Origin: CAWJPW01 sp963844845
Lineage (GTDB): Bacteria; Acidobacteriota; Thermoanaerobaculia; Thermoanaerobaculales; Sulfomarinibacteraceae
NCBI GenBank assembly: GCA_963844845.1
Contig: CAWJPW010000011.1
Coordinates: forward strand, 186,001-250,000
Direction: 5' to 3'
DNA: 64,000 nt
Translations under genes and position numbers: made by a program
Shown: piece by piece, positions 23,460 through 33,323 of the stretch
Layout: the number at the start of each line of letters is the position of its first letter
Numbering within the stretch: position 1 is the first letter of the stretch
Notes under the pieces: model-generated
Seen by the model: only the letters and a program-made list of their open reading frames with translations
Told to the model about the DNA's origin: nothing
Databases searched by the model: none

Positions 23460-24359
23460 CTACTCGCGCTCCAGCCAGCCGTTGGCGAGGCCCACCAGAC
23501 CCATCAGGCGATAGGCCAGCTTGGCCGCCAGGAAGTCCGGCGCCACTAGCCCCGGCAGCGGAGCGAGCTCGACGACATCAGCACCCACGCAGCGGTGCGC
23601 CTGGGTCACCCGCGCGAGCAGCTCGGTCACCTCACGCCAGCTCAGCCCCCCCGGCTCGGGGGTTCCCGTGCTCGGCATGATCGACGGGTCGAAGCCGTCA
23701 AGATCGATTGTGATGTACACCAGGCCTTCGATGCTCGCCGCCACCTCGCTCGCCCACTCGGCGGCGGGCCGCCCCGCCAGCTCGTGGGCAAAGAACGTGG
23801 TGACTGCCTCGGTAGTGCGGATGAACTCGTGCTCATCGCGGGTGAGCGACCGTACGCCCACCTGCACGATTCGTCCCCCTGCCTCGGCGATCCGTCGCAT
23901 CACCGACGCGTGGTTGTGGGGGCTGCCCTCGAAGGCTTCGCGCAGATCCGCGTGGGCATCCACCTGGAGCACCGTCAGCTCCGGCCACACCTCTCGGTGC
24001 ACCGCCACCAACGGGGCACTGAGGCTGTGCTCTCCGCCGATCCCGAGCAGGAAGCGACCGTCCTCCACCCACGGCCGGGCCACCCGGGCCACCCGCTCCA
24101 GCATAGCCCTCGGCCCCGAGGTCTCCGCCTCCAGGGGACGCAGGGTGGCGATCCCCGCCGCCGCCGGCTCCAGCTCGAGCTCCTCGTCGTACCACTCAAG
24201 GTGGGTCGACGCCTCCAGCAGCGCCAGCGGTCCCCGCCGCGCGCCCGGCTGATAGGACGTCGTCAGGTCGTAGGGCAGCGGAAGCACGCGGAAGCGCGCG
24301 TCGCCCGGCGCCGGGGCCTCTTCGAAGCCCAGGAAGTTGAGGTAGGGGGGAGCGAGCAC
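23460..24359 (-). CDS. Arginase/agmatinase-family ureohydrolase
   Basis: 299 residues. Dinuclear manganese hydrolase that splits urea (or a related group) from guanidino compounds. Metal motifs are present in order: GIGGEHSLSAP, VDAHADLREAFEG, and ITIDLDGFDPSIMP with the EPGGLSW segment. Agmatinase (polyamine synthesis) fits best, but substrate is not certain. The GTG at 24359 is chosen because GGAGGAG lies 6 bases upstream and family sequence (LAPPYLNFLGFEEAPAPGD) starts there. The longer frame to 24446 would crowd the divergent thioredoxin promoter. Confidence 0.88.
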   Translation of the reverse strand: MLAPPYLNFLGFEEAPAPGDARFRVLPLPYDLTTSYQPGARRGPLALLEASTHLEWYDEELELEPAAAGIATLRPLEAETSGPRAMLERVARVARPWVEDGRFLLGIGGEHSLSAPLVAVHREVWPELTVLQVDAHADLREAFEGSPHNHASVMRRIAEAGGRIVQVGVRSLTRDEHEFIRTTEAVTTFFAHELAGRPAAEWASEVAASIEGLVYITIDLDGFDPSIMPSTGTPEPGGLSWREVTELLARVTQAHRCVGADVVELAPLPGLVAPDFLAAKLAYRLMGLVGLANGWLERE

Positions 24360-24491
24360 AGGCACCTCCTCCGCAAACTCTACCGGCCCGCCCGGCCCTG
24401 TACAAGGAGACTCGGGCCCCAGCCAGCCCGAAAGCTGTAGTACCATTGACCGCCGCCGGCGCCGCCGGCAGAAGCAAAGGAGGAACGGACG

Positions 24492-24818
24492 ATGGCAGGC
24501 AAGGCCATGGCAGTGACCGACGCCGAGTTCGACGGCAGCATTCTCAAGGCCGGGAAACCGGCCGTGGTGGACTTCTGGGCGGTGTGGTGCGGACCCTGTC
24601 GGACGGTCGCACCCGCGATCGAGGAGCTCGCCGAGGAGTACGCCGATCGTGCCGTGGTGGCCAAGCTCGACGTGGACTCCAACCGCGACACCGCCGTGAG
24701 CTACGGCATCCAGGCGATTCCCACCATCCTCTTCTTCAAGGACGGCCAGCAGGTCGACCGCATCGTCGGCGCCGCCGACAAGCGCACGATCAAGGCGAAG
24801 CTCGACGCGTTGCTGTAG
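24492..24818 (+). CDS. trxA: Thioredoxin
   Basis: 108 residues, the standard single-domain size. General disulfide reductase in the cytoplasm. Active site WAVWCGPCRTVAP with the CGPC pair, the cis-proline motif GIQAIPTILFFKDG, and C-terminal IVGAADKRTIKAKLDAL. Ribosome binding site AAAGGAGGA just upstream. It is a single gene with its own intrinsic terminator and is divergent from the ureohydrolase. Confidence 0.97.
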   Translation: MAGKAMAVTDAEFDGSILKAGKPAVVDFWAVWCGPCRTVAPAIEELAEEYADRAVVAKLDVDSNRDTAVSYGIQAIPTILFFKDGQQVDRIVGAADKRTIKAKLDALL

Positions 24819-24843
24819 GTTCGCCCCGAGACCGTCAGCACGA

Positions 24844-24869
24844 AGCGCCCCGGCCCGCCGGGGCGCTTT
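24844..24869 (+). terminator. Intrinsic terminator of trxA
   Basis: Perfect 10-bp stem AGCGCCCCGG (24844-24853) / CCGGGGCGCT (24858-24867) with a CCCG loop, followed by only a short T run. Confidence 0.75.
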
Positions 24870-24873
24870 GGCG

Positions 24874-25309
24874 CTATTGAGCCAGCACGGGGACGAGAGA
24901 ATGCGGGCCGCCCACGAGCGCGGCGTCGCCGGTCATGCTCACCGCCCGACCCGGACGCAGCCGCGCCAGCGCCGCCCGCCACCGCACCGCTGACAGGCCG
25001 ACATCGGCAACCCACGCCGGCCAGCCGCAGAAGGACCACCATGCCGCCCACGGCGCATGTGGCAGCCACTGCACTCACCCTCACACCTACATTGAGAACA
25101 AACGGACCGCCGCCGAAGGTCTCCTTGAGAGCACACACCAGCGCCACGATCGGGTTGTACAGGAGATGGTGCGGATGCAGCAGGGAGGGCCACTCGGGTC
25201 GACCCCGCAACCAGCGGTCCACGGCCGCAGCGAACACGGCACCGTCGCCACCCACGTCCCGGGTACAGGTCAGGAGGAAGACGACCAGCGCGTCACCGCC
25301 GAACACCAC
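24874..25309 (-). pseudogene. Decayed membrane-protein gene (frameshifted remnant)
   Basis: One minus-strand frame gives a plausible membrane-protein N-terminus (FGGDALVVFLLTCTRDVGGD, SLLHPHHLLYNPIVALV, then a hydrophobic helix ending MVVLLRLAG). Around 25025 the sensible sequence jumps to another frame (WVADVGLSAVRWRAALARLR, ending ALVGGPHSLVPVLAQ). The start resembles large membrane glycosyltransferases of the DUF2723 type, but only about 145 residues are left, so both a frameshift and a large deletion are implied. A TACAAT box (25366-25361, minus) may be its old promoter. The remaining gene-free bases to 25444 hold little else. Confidence 0.5.
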
Positions 25310-25444
25310 CCGTTCGGCAACAGGAGAGGCCGGTCACGCTCGGAACCCGAGCATCGACGCATTGTAGCCGTGACGGCAACGGAGTTGACGGACCGGCGCC
25401 CTCACCATTAGTCTCGGACCCCCTCTTGGGGAGCAGGAGGAACC

Positions 25445-26298
<854 letters not shown>

Positions 26299-26302
<4 letters not shown>

Positions 26303-28176
26303 CCCAGGTGCTGTGCCAGATTTGCGGCACGCCCAACGCCGACGAGCGCGACTTCTGCATCCGCTGCCACACCAAGCTGCTCGTCCTCTCCGGCCAGGCG
26401 GACGAGGACCTCGACGCCAGCGACGAGCTGGCCATCGAGGCCCAGGAAGCCTTCGAGGAGCACCTCCTCGAACGGATCACGTCCCTCGAGGAGACGGTGC
26501 GTCAGCTGTCGCGCGCAGTAGGCTCCGCGCTTGAGCGCCTCGGTCAGGCCGAGCACGAGCTCACCGTCACCCACGCCGGGCTCGAGGCCCTGGGTGATCT
26601 CCTGGAAAGCCACGACCTCATCTCCCGCACCGAGCTGATGGGCGGATGGGAGCGCTCCGTGGGCCGCGAGCTGCTGAGCCAGGACCTCGCACGCCGCTTC
26701 CGTGAACGGGCCCAGCGCATTCTCGCCCACCCCGCACACCCGGTCCGCGCCACCGGTGACTTCCGGCGTCAGCTCCGCGCCCTCGAGCTGGCGCTGGTCG
26801 CGGGCGACACCGAGCTCGCCCAGAGTCGCCTCGACGACCTCGCCCGGCTCGCCCCAGAGAACGACGAGCTGTGGAGCTTCATCGGCGAGATGGCGTTCGA
26901 AACCGGTGACCTCGAAGCGGCGCAGGTCGCCTTCCGACGCGTCCTCCAGCTCCGCGGCCAGCACTACGAGACCCTCATCTACCTCGGCACGGTGCTCTCC
27001 GACCTGGGCGCGTGGGAGGAGGCGGAGGCGACCCTGCGCCGGGCCCTGGAGCTCGAACCGGACTCCTTCCTGGCGCGCTTCACGCTGGGGGCCATGGAGG
27101 TCCTCCGCGGCCGCCACGCCGAGGCCCTGGAGCACCTCGAGTCCGCCCGCGAGCTCGAAGAGCTGCCACAGATCTGGTATCTCCTGGGCGTCAGCCACCT
27201 CCAGCTCCGCCACCCAGGACGCGCCATCGCCGCCCTGCGGCGAGCGGTGGAGCTGGCACCCAACTTCGAGGACGCCCTCTACCAGCTCGGCCTCGCGTAC
27301 CTCCGCCGTGGCTGGACTCAGCTCGCCCGCGACACCTTCCAGCAGGTCCTTCACCTCGACCCCCAGCGACTGCAGTACCAGGACACCGTGCGACTGCTCA
27401 GCCTGGAGTCCCCCAGCGATCTGCCCCCAGAGGCCGGACGCCTGGTGACCCGGGCCGAGCTGGCGCTGGAGCGCGGCCACCCCGAGGCCGCCCTCGATCT
27501 CTTCGCTGTGGCCGCCGACGTCGCCGACGACGAACCCACCCTGCGCGCCGCCGCGGCCCTGCTGGCCGCCGGCCTCGGCCGCGACCGCGACGCGGTGGCG
27601 CACGCCCACGGCCTGCTCCGGCGCCCGCAGATCGCCGGCTCGCCGTTTGCTGCCGCCGGTGTGGTCGCCCTTCTCGAGGCGCTGCGCCACGCCGACCGGC
27701 CCCGTGCCGCCCGCCGGCTGGCGCGGCGCATTCTCGATGTCACTGAGGACAGCGTGACGCGGGCTCTGGCGTCCTACGAGCTGGCGCTGGTGGAGACCGA
27801 GCTGGGCCACGATCTCGATAGTGCACGCGAGCTCGCCCGCGCCGCGCTGGACATGGCGCCCAAGGAGCTGCGCCACTATCCCCTCGCCGCGCTCGGCGAG
27901 GTCGCGCTCAAGCTCGGCCGCTTTCGCGAGGCCGTCCAGTACCTCGAGCAGGCCACCTCCTCCGCCCCCCTCCCGGTACTGCTCCAGCAGCTCGCGATGG
28001 CACGTCTCGGCGCCGGCGACCCCGACGGCGCCGAGGAGGCGCTCGAGGCCGCCCAGGCACAGCCCGGAGGCGGTCTCGAAGAGGAGTTGCTGGGCCACGT
28101 CCGGCGGCTGGGCTCGCTCCTCGGCAGCCTGCGCCCGCACCATCGCCCGAACCGCAACCGTCCCAGTGGAGGCTGA
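26299..28176 (+). CDS. Zinc-ribbon and TPR-repeat protein
   Basis: 625 residues, not assignable to a named family. N-terminal zinc ribbon (CQICG, then CIRCH, residues 6-28), a coiled-coil-like helix at about 50-100 (ERITSLEETVRQLSRAVGSA), and at least ten TPR-like repeats from about 150 to the end (DLEAAQVAFRRVLQLRGQHY, AEATLRRALELEPDSFLARF, AIAALRRAVELAPNFEDALY). Cytoplasmic scaffold is likely. Start overlaps the preceding dehydrogenase stop, and proS starts 4 bases after its stop, so the three are co-transcribed although no functional link is known. Confidence 0.75.
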
Positions 28177-28180
28177 TCGC

Positions 28181-29920
28181 ATGCGTTGGAGCCAGACCTT
28201 CGTCCACACCCTGCGCCAGGACCCCTCGGATGCCGAGGTGGTCTCGCACCGTCTGATGTCACGCGCGGCGATGATCGCCAAGCTGGCCGCCGGGATCTAC
28301 ACCTACCTGCCGCTCGGCCTGCGCAGCCTCGCCAAGCTCGAGGCCATCATCCGGGAAGAGCTGGCCGCCGCCGGATCCTCCGAGCTGCTGATGCCGGCGG
28401 TGCAGCCCGCCGAGCTCTGGCAGGAGTCGGGGCGCTGGGCGAAGTACGGTCCCGAGCTCCTGCGCCTCAAGGACCGCCACGACCGCGACTTCTGCTTCGG
28501 CCCCACGCACGAGGAGGTCATTACCGACACGGTCAGGCGGTCGGTGACCTCGTACCGCCAGCTCCCGGTCAACCTCTACCAGATCCAGACCAAGTTCCGG
28601 GACGAGATCCGCCCACGCTTCGGCCTCATGCGCGGGCGCGAGTTCATCATGAAGGACGCCTACTCCTTCCACTCCACGGCCGAGGACCTCGACGTAGCCT
28701 ACCGCGCCATGGAGCGCGCCTACTGCCGGGTGTTCGAGCGCTGCGGCCTGTCCTACACCCGCGTCGAGGCCGACACCGGCAACATCGGCGGCTCCGAGTC
28801 GCACGAGTTCATGGTGCTGGCCGACACCGGCGAGGACGCGATCCTGTCGTGCGGGTGCGGCTACGGCGCCAACGTGGAGAAGGCCGAGATGGGAGCGCTG
28901 GCGGCCGCCCCGCCGTGGCCCTTGGAGCCCTCGGACGCGCCGGCCGAGGTGGCCACACCCGAGATGCGCACGGTCGAGGAGGTCGCCCAGTTCCTGGGCA
29001 TCGTCCCCGCACACCTCATCAAGACCCTGATCTTCGAAACCGACCAGGAGTTCGTGGCGGTGCTGATCCGCGGCGATCGCGAGGTCAACGAGGTCAAGCT
29101 CAAGAACGCGTTGAGCTGCACTCACCTGCAGCTGGCCAGCGAGGAGAAGATCCTCCAGATCACCGGCGGCCCCCAAGGCTTCTCCGGCCCTGTCGGCCTC
29201 AGTGACGTGCGCCTCGTGACCGACCCCAGCGTCATGGACCTCCCGATCGCCGCCACCGGCGCCAACCAGGCGGACACCCACCTCGTGGGCGTCGTCCCTG
29301 GGCGGGACTTCACCCCCGCCCTGTTGACCGACGTGCGCCTCACCCAGGCCGGCGACCCATGCCCGCGCTGCGGCCAGCCCCTGGTGGAGCGGCGCGGCAT
29401 CGAGGTCGGCCACATCTTCAAGCTCGGCATCAAGTACTCCGAGCCCATGCGTTGCACCTTCCTCGACGCCGAAGGTCAGGAGAAGCCGATGACCATGGGC
29501 TGCTACGGGCTCGGGGTGGGCCGCACCGTGGCCGCCGCCATCGAGCAGAACCACGACGACAAGGGGATCATCTGGCCGCTGCCGTTGGCCCCGTTCGAGG
29601 TCGTCATGGCGGTCCTCAACGCCGACAAGCCCGAGGTCGTGGCCGCGGCGGACGCCCTCTATGACGAGCTCCGGAGCGCCGGTATCGACGTGCTCTACGA
29701 CGACCGGCCCGAGCGGCCCGGCGTGAAGTTCAACGACATGGACCTCATCGGCTTCCCAGTTCGGGTGGTGGTAGGCCAGCGAGCCCTCGCCGAGGGTAAC
29801 GTCGAGCTCTCGTTGCGCCGCGACGGGGAGCGGCGTAGCGTGCCGCGCGACGTCATCGTCGCCGAGCTTCAAACCGTGCTGGCAGGGCTGCGCGCGGAGA
29901 TCCGGCCGGCAACGGAGTAG
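28181..29920 (+). CDS. proS: Prolyl-tRNA synthetase, bacterial type with editing insert
   Basis: 579 residues. Class II synthetase charging tRNA-Pro. Catalytic core MSRAAMIAKLAAGIYTYLPLG, FGPTHEEVITDTVR and KFRDEIRPRFGLMRGREFIM (motif 2), then the YbaK-like editing insert at about 225-385 (VEEVAQFLGIVPAHLIKTLI). Motif 3 is GCYGLGVGRTVAAAIEQNHD, and the anticodon-binding domain is at the C-terminus (DDRPERPGVKFNDMDLIGFP). The ATG at 28181 is chosen by family N-terminus. Last gene of a three-gene unit. Confidence 0.97.
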   Translation: MRWSQTFVHTLRQDPSDAEVVSHRLMSRAAMIAKLAAGIYTYLPLGLRSLAKLEAIIREELAAAGSSELLMPAVQPAELWQESGRWAKYGPELLRLKDRHDRDFCFGPTHEEVITDTVRRSVTSYRQLPVNLYQIQTKFRDEIRPRFGLMRGREFIMKDAYSFHSTAEDLDVAYRAMERAYCRVFERCGLSYTRVEADTGNIGGSESHEFMVLADTGEDAILSCGCGYGANVEKAEMGALAAAPPWPLEPSDAPAEVATPEMRTVEEVAQFLGIVPAHLIKTLIFETDQEFVAVLIRGDREVNEVKLKNALSCTHLQLASEEKILQITGGPQGFSGPVGLSDVRLVTDPSVMDLPIAATGANQADTHLVGVVPGRDFTPALLTDVRLTQAGDPCPRCGQPLVERRGIEVGHIFKLGIKYSEPMRCTFLDAEGQEKPMTMGCYGLGVGRTVAAAIEQNHDDKGIIWPLPLAPFEVVMAVLNADKPEVVAAADALYDELRSAGIDVLYDDRPERPGVKFNDMDLIGFPVRVVVGQRALAEGNVELSLRRDGERRSVPRDVIVAELQTVLAGLRAEIRPATE

Positions 29921-30092
29921 CGGGAGCGAGTTCTCCAAGCACCAGCGCCCGGGCGGCAACGACCCGCACCGGCGGACGACAACCAGGCCGCCCTCGGACC
30001 ACAGCGCCGAGGCGCCTCGGCGAAGGGCCCGAAAGGGGGCCGTGATGACCTCGGGCCGCCTCCGGGAGCTGCCCCCTTCGGGACCGCAGCGA

Positions 30093-30116
30093 CGGGCGGT
30101 CGCTTGCGACCGCCCG
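30093..30116. terminator. Strong hairpin between convergent proS and midA
   Basis: CGGGCGGTCGC/GCGACCGCCCG, 11 perfect pairs around TT. It lies between two converging genes and could end both transcripts, although there is no T run. The interval 29921-30142 has a second weaker hairpin (GGCCC-gaaag-GGGGCC region) and no gene. Confidence 0.45.
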
Positions 30117-30142
30117 GGGTCCGGAGCGTTGCAGGCAGCCTT

Positions 30143-31255
30143 TCAGAGACCCGGCAGCGCGAGCGCCTCCCGGGCGGCGGCCGCCGCGGCGCCCGGGGCG
30201 GCCTGGACGAGGACCTTCAGGTCCGTGCCCATGCCCTCGGGATCGAGAAGGCGCTTGAGCTCTTGGCGGGCCGTCACCGTCGTGGCGTCGAGGTCGGCCT
30301 CGACACCGAGGCCCGCCTCCTCCACCAACTCCCCCAGCCCACCGCGCACCAGGAGCTCGGCGAGCGGCCACAGCCCGATCTCCTCCCACCCCTCCTCCTC
30401 CGCCGCCCTTCGCAGGTCGTCCCAGTTGACGTGCGCCGTGAGGTCCTGCTCGCCGGGGCGTTCAAGCGCGTTCCGCCCCATGTGATGCTTCCGATAGGTC
30501 GCCAGCGAGCCCTGTCCGCGGCCGCGCGGATTGTAGAGACGGCGCGCCGGGTAGCCATAGTCGAGCACCACCGCGACCCCCTCCGCCCCCGCCCAGCGCA
30601 AGAGCTCGCGGTGCAGCGGCTCCGCTTCGAGGTTGAGCTCGGCCACCTGGCCCACCGCCAGCTCAACACCGTGGCCTCCCAGATAGCCTGCAAGGGATCT
30701 GGGCGCCGGATACTCCCGCCACTCCAGCTCGCCGCCGGCCACCCCCACCCACAGCTCGCGCAGACCAGCCGCCCGCCGCACCACGCGGTGCACCGGCAGG
30801 GCGTCGTAGAGCTCGGAGGCGTGCACGAGCGCCGGTCCGCCGGGCCGCGGCGCCGCACCAACACGACGACGCACGGACACAGGGGCTGCGGCCCCACGCA
30901 GCCGGGCGCGTTGCAGTCTACGCAGCCCGGCCGAGCGCTCCACGGCCACCCCCCGCCGCACCGACCCGCCCGGAGCAGCGGCCAGCAGCCCCGCGAGGAG
31001 GCTGCCGTCGCCCGCCGCCACGTCAGCCACCACCATCGGCCCCGAGGCTGCAGCCAGACGGCCCACGAGGCGCCCCATCACCGCGGGATACCACGGCGAC
31101 GCGGTTGGTGCGGTAATATAGTCCGCATCGCGCCCGTAGCGGGGCACCGCGGTACTGTAGTAACCGTCCCGCGGATGGTAGAGGGCGAGCTCCATCATGT
31201 CCCGGAACGGGACCTCGCCACCCCGGCGCACGAGGGTCCGCAGGAGCCACTCCAC
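30143..31255 (-). CDS. MidA-family SAM-dependent methyltransferase (COG1565)
   Basis: 370 residues. Family related to mitochondrial NDUFAF7, an arginine methyltransferase for complex I assembly; the bacterial substrate is unproven. N-terminal MMELALYHPRDGYYSTA is the family marker, VVADVAAGDGSLLAGLL the SAM-binding glycine-rich loop, then ASELYDALPVHRVV and VVLDYGYPARRLYNPRGRGQ with TYRKHHMG. Cytoplasmic. Transcribed divergently from the rimP-nusA operon; no partner on its strand. Confidence 0.88.
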   Translation of the reverse strand: MEWLLRTLVRRGGEVPFRDMMELALYHPRDGYYSTAVPRYGRDADYITAPTASPWYPAVMGRLVGRLAAASGPMVVADVAAGDGSLLAGLLAAAPGGSVRRGVAVERSAGLRRLQRARLRGAAAPVSVRRRVGAAPRPGGPALVHASELYDALPVHRVVRRAAGLRELWVGVAGGELEWREYPAPRSLAGYLGGHGVELAVGQVAELNLEAEPLHRELLRWAGAEGVAVVLDYGYPARRLYNPRGRGQGSLATYRKHHMGRNALERPGEQDLTAHVNWDDLRRAAEEEGWEEIGLWPLAELLVRGGLGELVEEAGLGVEADLDATTVTARQELKRLLDPEGMGTDLKVLVQAAPGAAAAAAREALALPGL

Positions 31256-31293
31256 GACCGCGATTATAGACGGCCGGTGGCTCCTTGGGGCTC

Positions 31294-31322
31294 TTGTGCG
31301 TGGGGGTCCTCTGTGCTATAAG
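31294..31322 (+). promoter_or_regulatory. Promoter of the rimP-nusA-infB operon
   Basis: TTGTGC (31294-31299), 17-base spacer, TATAAG (31317-31322). The -10 matches five of six consensus bases and the -35 is weak. Predicted start near 31329, only about 15 bases before the leader terminator. Confidence 0.55.
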
Positions 31323-31342
31323 ATGCAGGCTGCTTTCGCTTG

Positions 31343-31370
31343 AAAGTGGGCCCGGGGCCCACTTTTTTTT
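31343..31370 (+). terminator. Intrinsic terminator in the rimP leader (attenuator candidate)
   Basis: Stem AAAGTGGGCC (31343-31352) / GGCCCACTTT (31356-31365) with a CGG loop and eight T (31363-31370), the best intrinsic terminator in the window. It lies between the promoter and rimP, with no gene before it on this strand, so it should stop most transcripts at about 40 bases unless prevented. CTTTC (31333-31337) can pair with GAAAG (31342-31346), which includes the foot of the terminator, giving a weak alternative structure. Confidence 0.8.
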
Positions 31371-31389
31371 GCCGCAGCACGAGGGAACC

Positions 31390-31878
31390 ATGAAGCTGAA
31401 CGATCCACTGCGCGAACAGCTTGCCGCGTTGGCGGAGGGCGAGGGTCTCGAGCTCCTGGACATCGAGGTGTCCGGGTCGGGCTCCCGTACCATCCTGCGG
31501 CTGGTCATTGACGCCCCGGGAGGCGCCACGGTGGATCATTGCGCTTCGGTCTCGCGTCAAGCCTCGGCGCTGCTCGACGTCGAGGACCCCTTCTCCCACC
31601 CGTATACGCTCGAGGTCACGTCCCCCGGCCTCGACCGCAAGCTCTACACGCGAGGCGACTACCGCCGCTTCGCTGCGCAGCAGGTCAAAGTCCGCATGCA
31701 GCCAGGCTACCGGGAGCACCGCATGGTGGTGGGAACGCTCCTTGGGCTGGACGAGGACATCGTCCGCGTCCAGACCGACGCCGGCGAGATCGCCGAGCTC
31801 CCCTTCGACGCGATCTTCGAGACCCGAATCGAAGTCGACTGGAAATCGATTCTCGACGAGAGGAAGCACCGGTCATGA
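31390..31878 (+). CDS. rimP: Ribosome maturation factor RimP
   Basis: 162 residues, normal length. Needed for 30S subunit assembly. N-terminal domain LNDPLREQLAALAEGEGLEL with LRLVIDAPGGATVDHCASVS, the VTSPGLDRKLYTRGDYRRF signature, and a C-terminal SH3-like domain (VVGTLLGLDEDIVRVQTDAG). The ATG at 31390 has a modest GAGGG before it. First gene of the operon; its stop overlaps the nusA start (ATGA). Confidence 0.95.
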   Translation: MKLNDPLREQLAALAEGEGLELLDIEVSGSGSRTILRLVIDAPGGATVDHCASVSRQASALLDVEDPFSHPYTLEVTSPGLDRKLYTRGDYRRFAAQQVKVRMQPGYREHRMVVGTLLGLDEDIVRVQTDAGEIAELPFDAIFETRIEVDWKSILDERKHRS

Positions 31879-33317
31879 AGCTGGAGATCAACACGCTCAT
31901 CCGGCAGGTGGCTGCCGAGCGGGACATCGAGCCCGAGAAGCTCCTCGACGCGGTCGCCGAGGCGATCTCCTCGGCAGCCCGCAAGCACTACAAAGAGCGC
32001 AACGTTCGCACGGAGATCGACCCCGAGAGTGGGGAGGTCACCTGCTTCCGGGTGCGGGACGTGGTGGATGAGGTCGAAGACCCCGAGATCCAAATGAGCG
32101 TCGAGGAGGCCAAGGAGATCGACCCCTCTGTCGAGGCAGGCGGCGAGCTGACCTGGCCCCTGGACACGTCACAGCTCGGCCGCATCGCCGCTCAGTCTGC
32201 CCGCCAGGTCCTCTTTCAGCGAGTGCGCGAGGCGGAGCGCGCGATCATCTACCGCAACTACTCGGACCGCGTCGGCGAGATGATCAACGGCATCGTCAAG
32301 AGGATGGACCGTGGCGCAGTCATCGTGGAGCTGGGCGACACCGAAGGCATCATCCCCCGCAACCACCAGGTGCGGCATGAGCGGTACGGCCAAGGCGACC
32401 GCATCCGTGCGGTGGTCGTGGACGTCACCATGGACGCGAGCCGGCCCCAGGTCGTCCTCTCCCGCACCGACCCGCAGCTGCTGTGCAAGCTCCTGGAGAT
32501 GGAGGTGCCCGAGATCTACGACGGCACCGTCATCATCAAGGGGTGCATGCGCGAGCCCGGCGAGCGGGCCAAAGTGGCGGTATTTTCGCGCGACCGTGAC
32601 GTCGATCCGGTGGGCGCCTGTGTCGGCCTCAAGGGCTCTCGCGTCCAGGCCATCACCCGCGAGCTCAAGGGCGAGAAGATCGACATCATCCCCTGGAACA
32701 ACGATCTGGTGACCTTCGCCCAGAGCGCCTTGGCGCCGGCCAAGATCAACCGCGTGGCGGTGCGCGAGGAGCCGGCGAAGATACCGGTGCGCGACGAAGA
32801 GGGCAACATGGTCTACGGCGAGGACGGTCACCCCGTGCTCGAGGAGCAGATCGAGAAGGTCCTCGACGTGATCGTCGGAACCGAGCAGCTTGCGCTGGCC
32901 ATCGGTAAGCGCGGTCAGAACGTCCGTCTGGCCTCAAGGCTGCTGGGCTCGCGGATCGAGATTAAGAGTGAGGAAGCTGTAAAGGATGAGCTGGCCTCGG
33001 CCCTCGCCACCATGCTGCGCGAGATGGAGGGCGTCAGCGACGAGGAGCCGGCGACCCCCGCGCCGGCCAAGCCCAGCTACGACTACAACCAGCTCATCCC
33101 CCTGGAGGAGTTGGAGGCCCTCACCGAACGACTGCGGGAGCGTCTCGAAGACCACGGCATCCACACCGTGCAGGATCTCCTGGCCCGTTCGCCGGAGGAG
33201 CTGTCGAGCATCCCGGGCATCGGTCCCGTGACGGCCCAGCGACTCCTTGACATGGCACGGCAAACCCTCGACGCCGCACTGGCGGAAGCGGCCGAGGAGG
33301 GGGCCGTGGAGGAGTAA
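31875..33317 (+). CDS. nusA: Transcription termination/antitermination protein NusA
   Basis: 480 residues. Binds RNA polymerase and controls pausing, termination and antitermination. N-terminal RNAP-binding domain (INTLIRQVAAERDIEPEKLL), S1 domain at about 130-200 (DRVGEMINGIVKRMDRGAVI), two KH domains (GLKGSRVQAITRELKGEKID; LAIGKRGQNVRLASRLLGSR), then a helix-hairpin-helix repeat near the end (GIHTVQDLLARSPEELSSIP, GIGPVTAQRLLDMA). Standard position between rimP and infB. In other bacteria NusA controls its own operon through leader termination, which makes the hairpin at 31343-31370 of interest. Confidence 0.97.
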   Translation: MKLEINTLIRQVAAERDIEPEKLLDAVAEAISSAARKHYKERNVRTEIDPESGEVTCFRVRDVVDEVEDPEIQMSVEEAKEIDPSVEAGGELTWPLDTSQLGRIAAQSARQVLFQRVREAERAIIYRNYSDRVGEMINGIVKRMDRGAVIVELGDTEGIIPRNHQVRHERYGQGDRIRAVVVDVTMDASRPQVVLSRTDPQLLCKLLEMEVPEIYDGTVIIKGCMREPGERAKVAVFSRDRDVDPVGACVGLKGSRVQAITRELKGEKIDIIPWNNDLVTFAQSALAPAKINRVAVREEPAKIPVRDEEGNMVYGEDGHPVLEEQIEKVLDVIVGTEQLALAIGKRGQNVRLASRLLGSRIEIKSEEAVKDELASALATMLREMEGVSDEEPATPAPAKPSYDYNQLIPLEELEALTERLRERLEDHGIHTVQDLLARSPEELSSIPGIGPVTAQRLLDMARQTLDAALAEAAEEGAVEE

Positions 33318-33323
33318 GAATCT

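Noticed and set aside
31323..31343. Leader peptide ATG-CAG-GCT-GCT-TTC-GCT-TGA before the rimP attenuator
   Set aside because: The predicted transcript starts after the ATG, and no ribosome site or run of regulatory codons is present.
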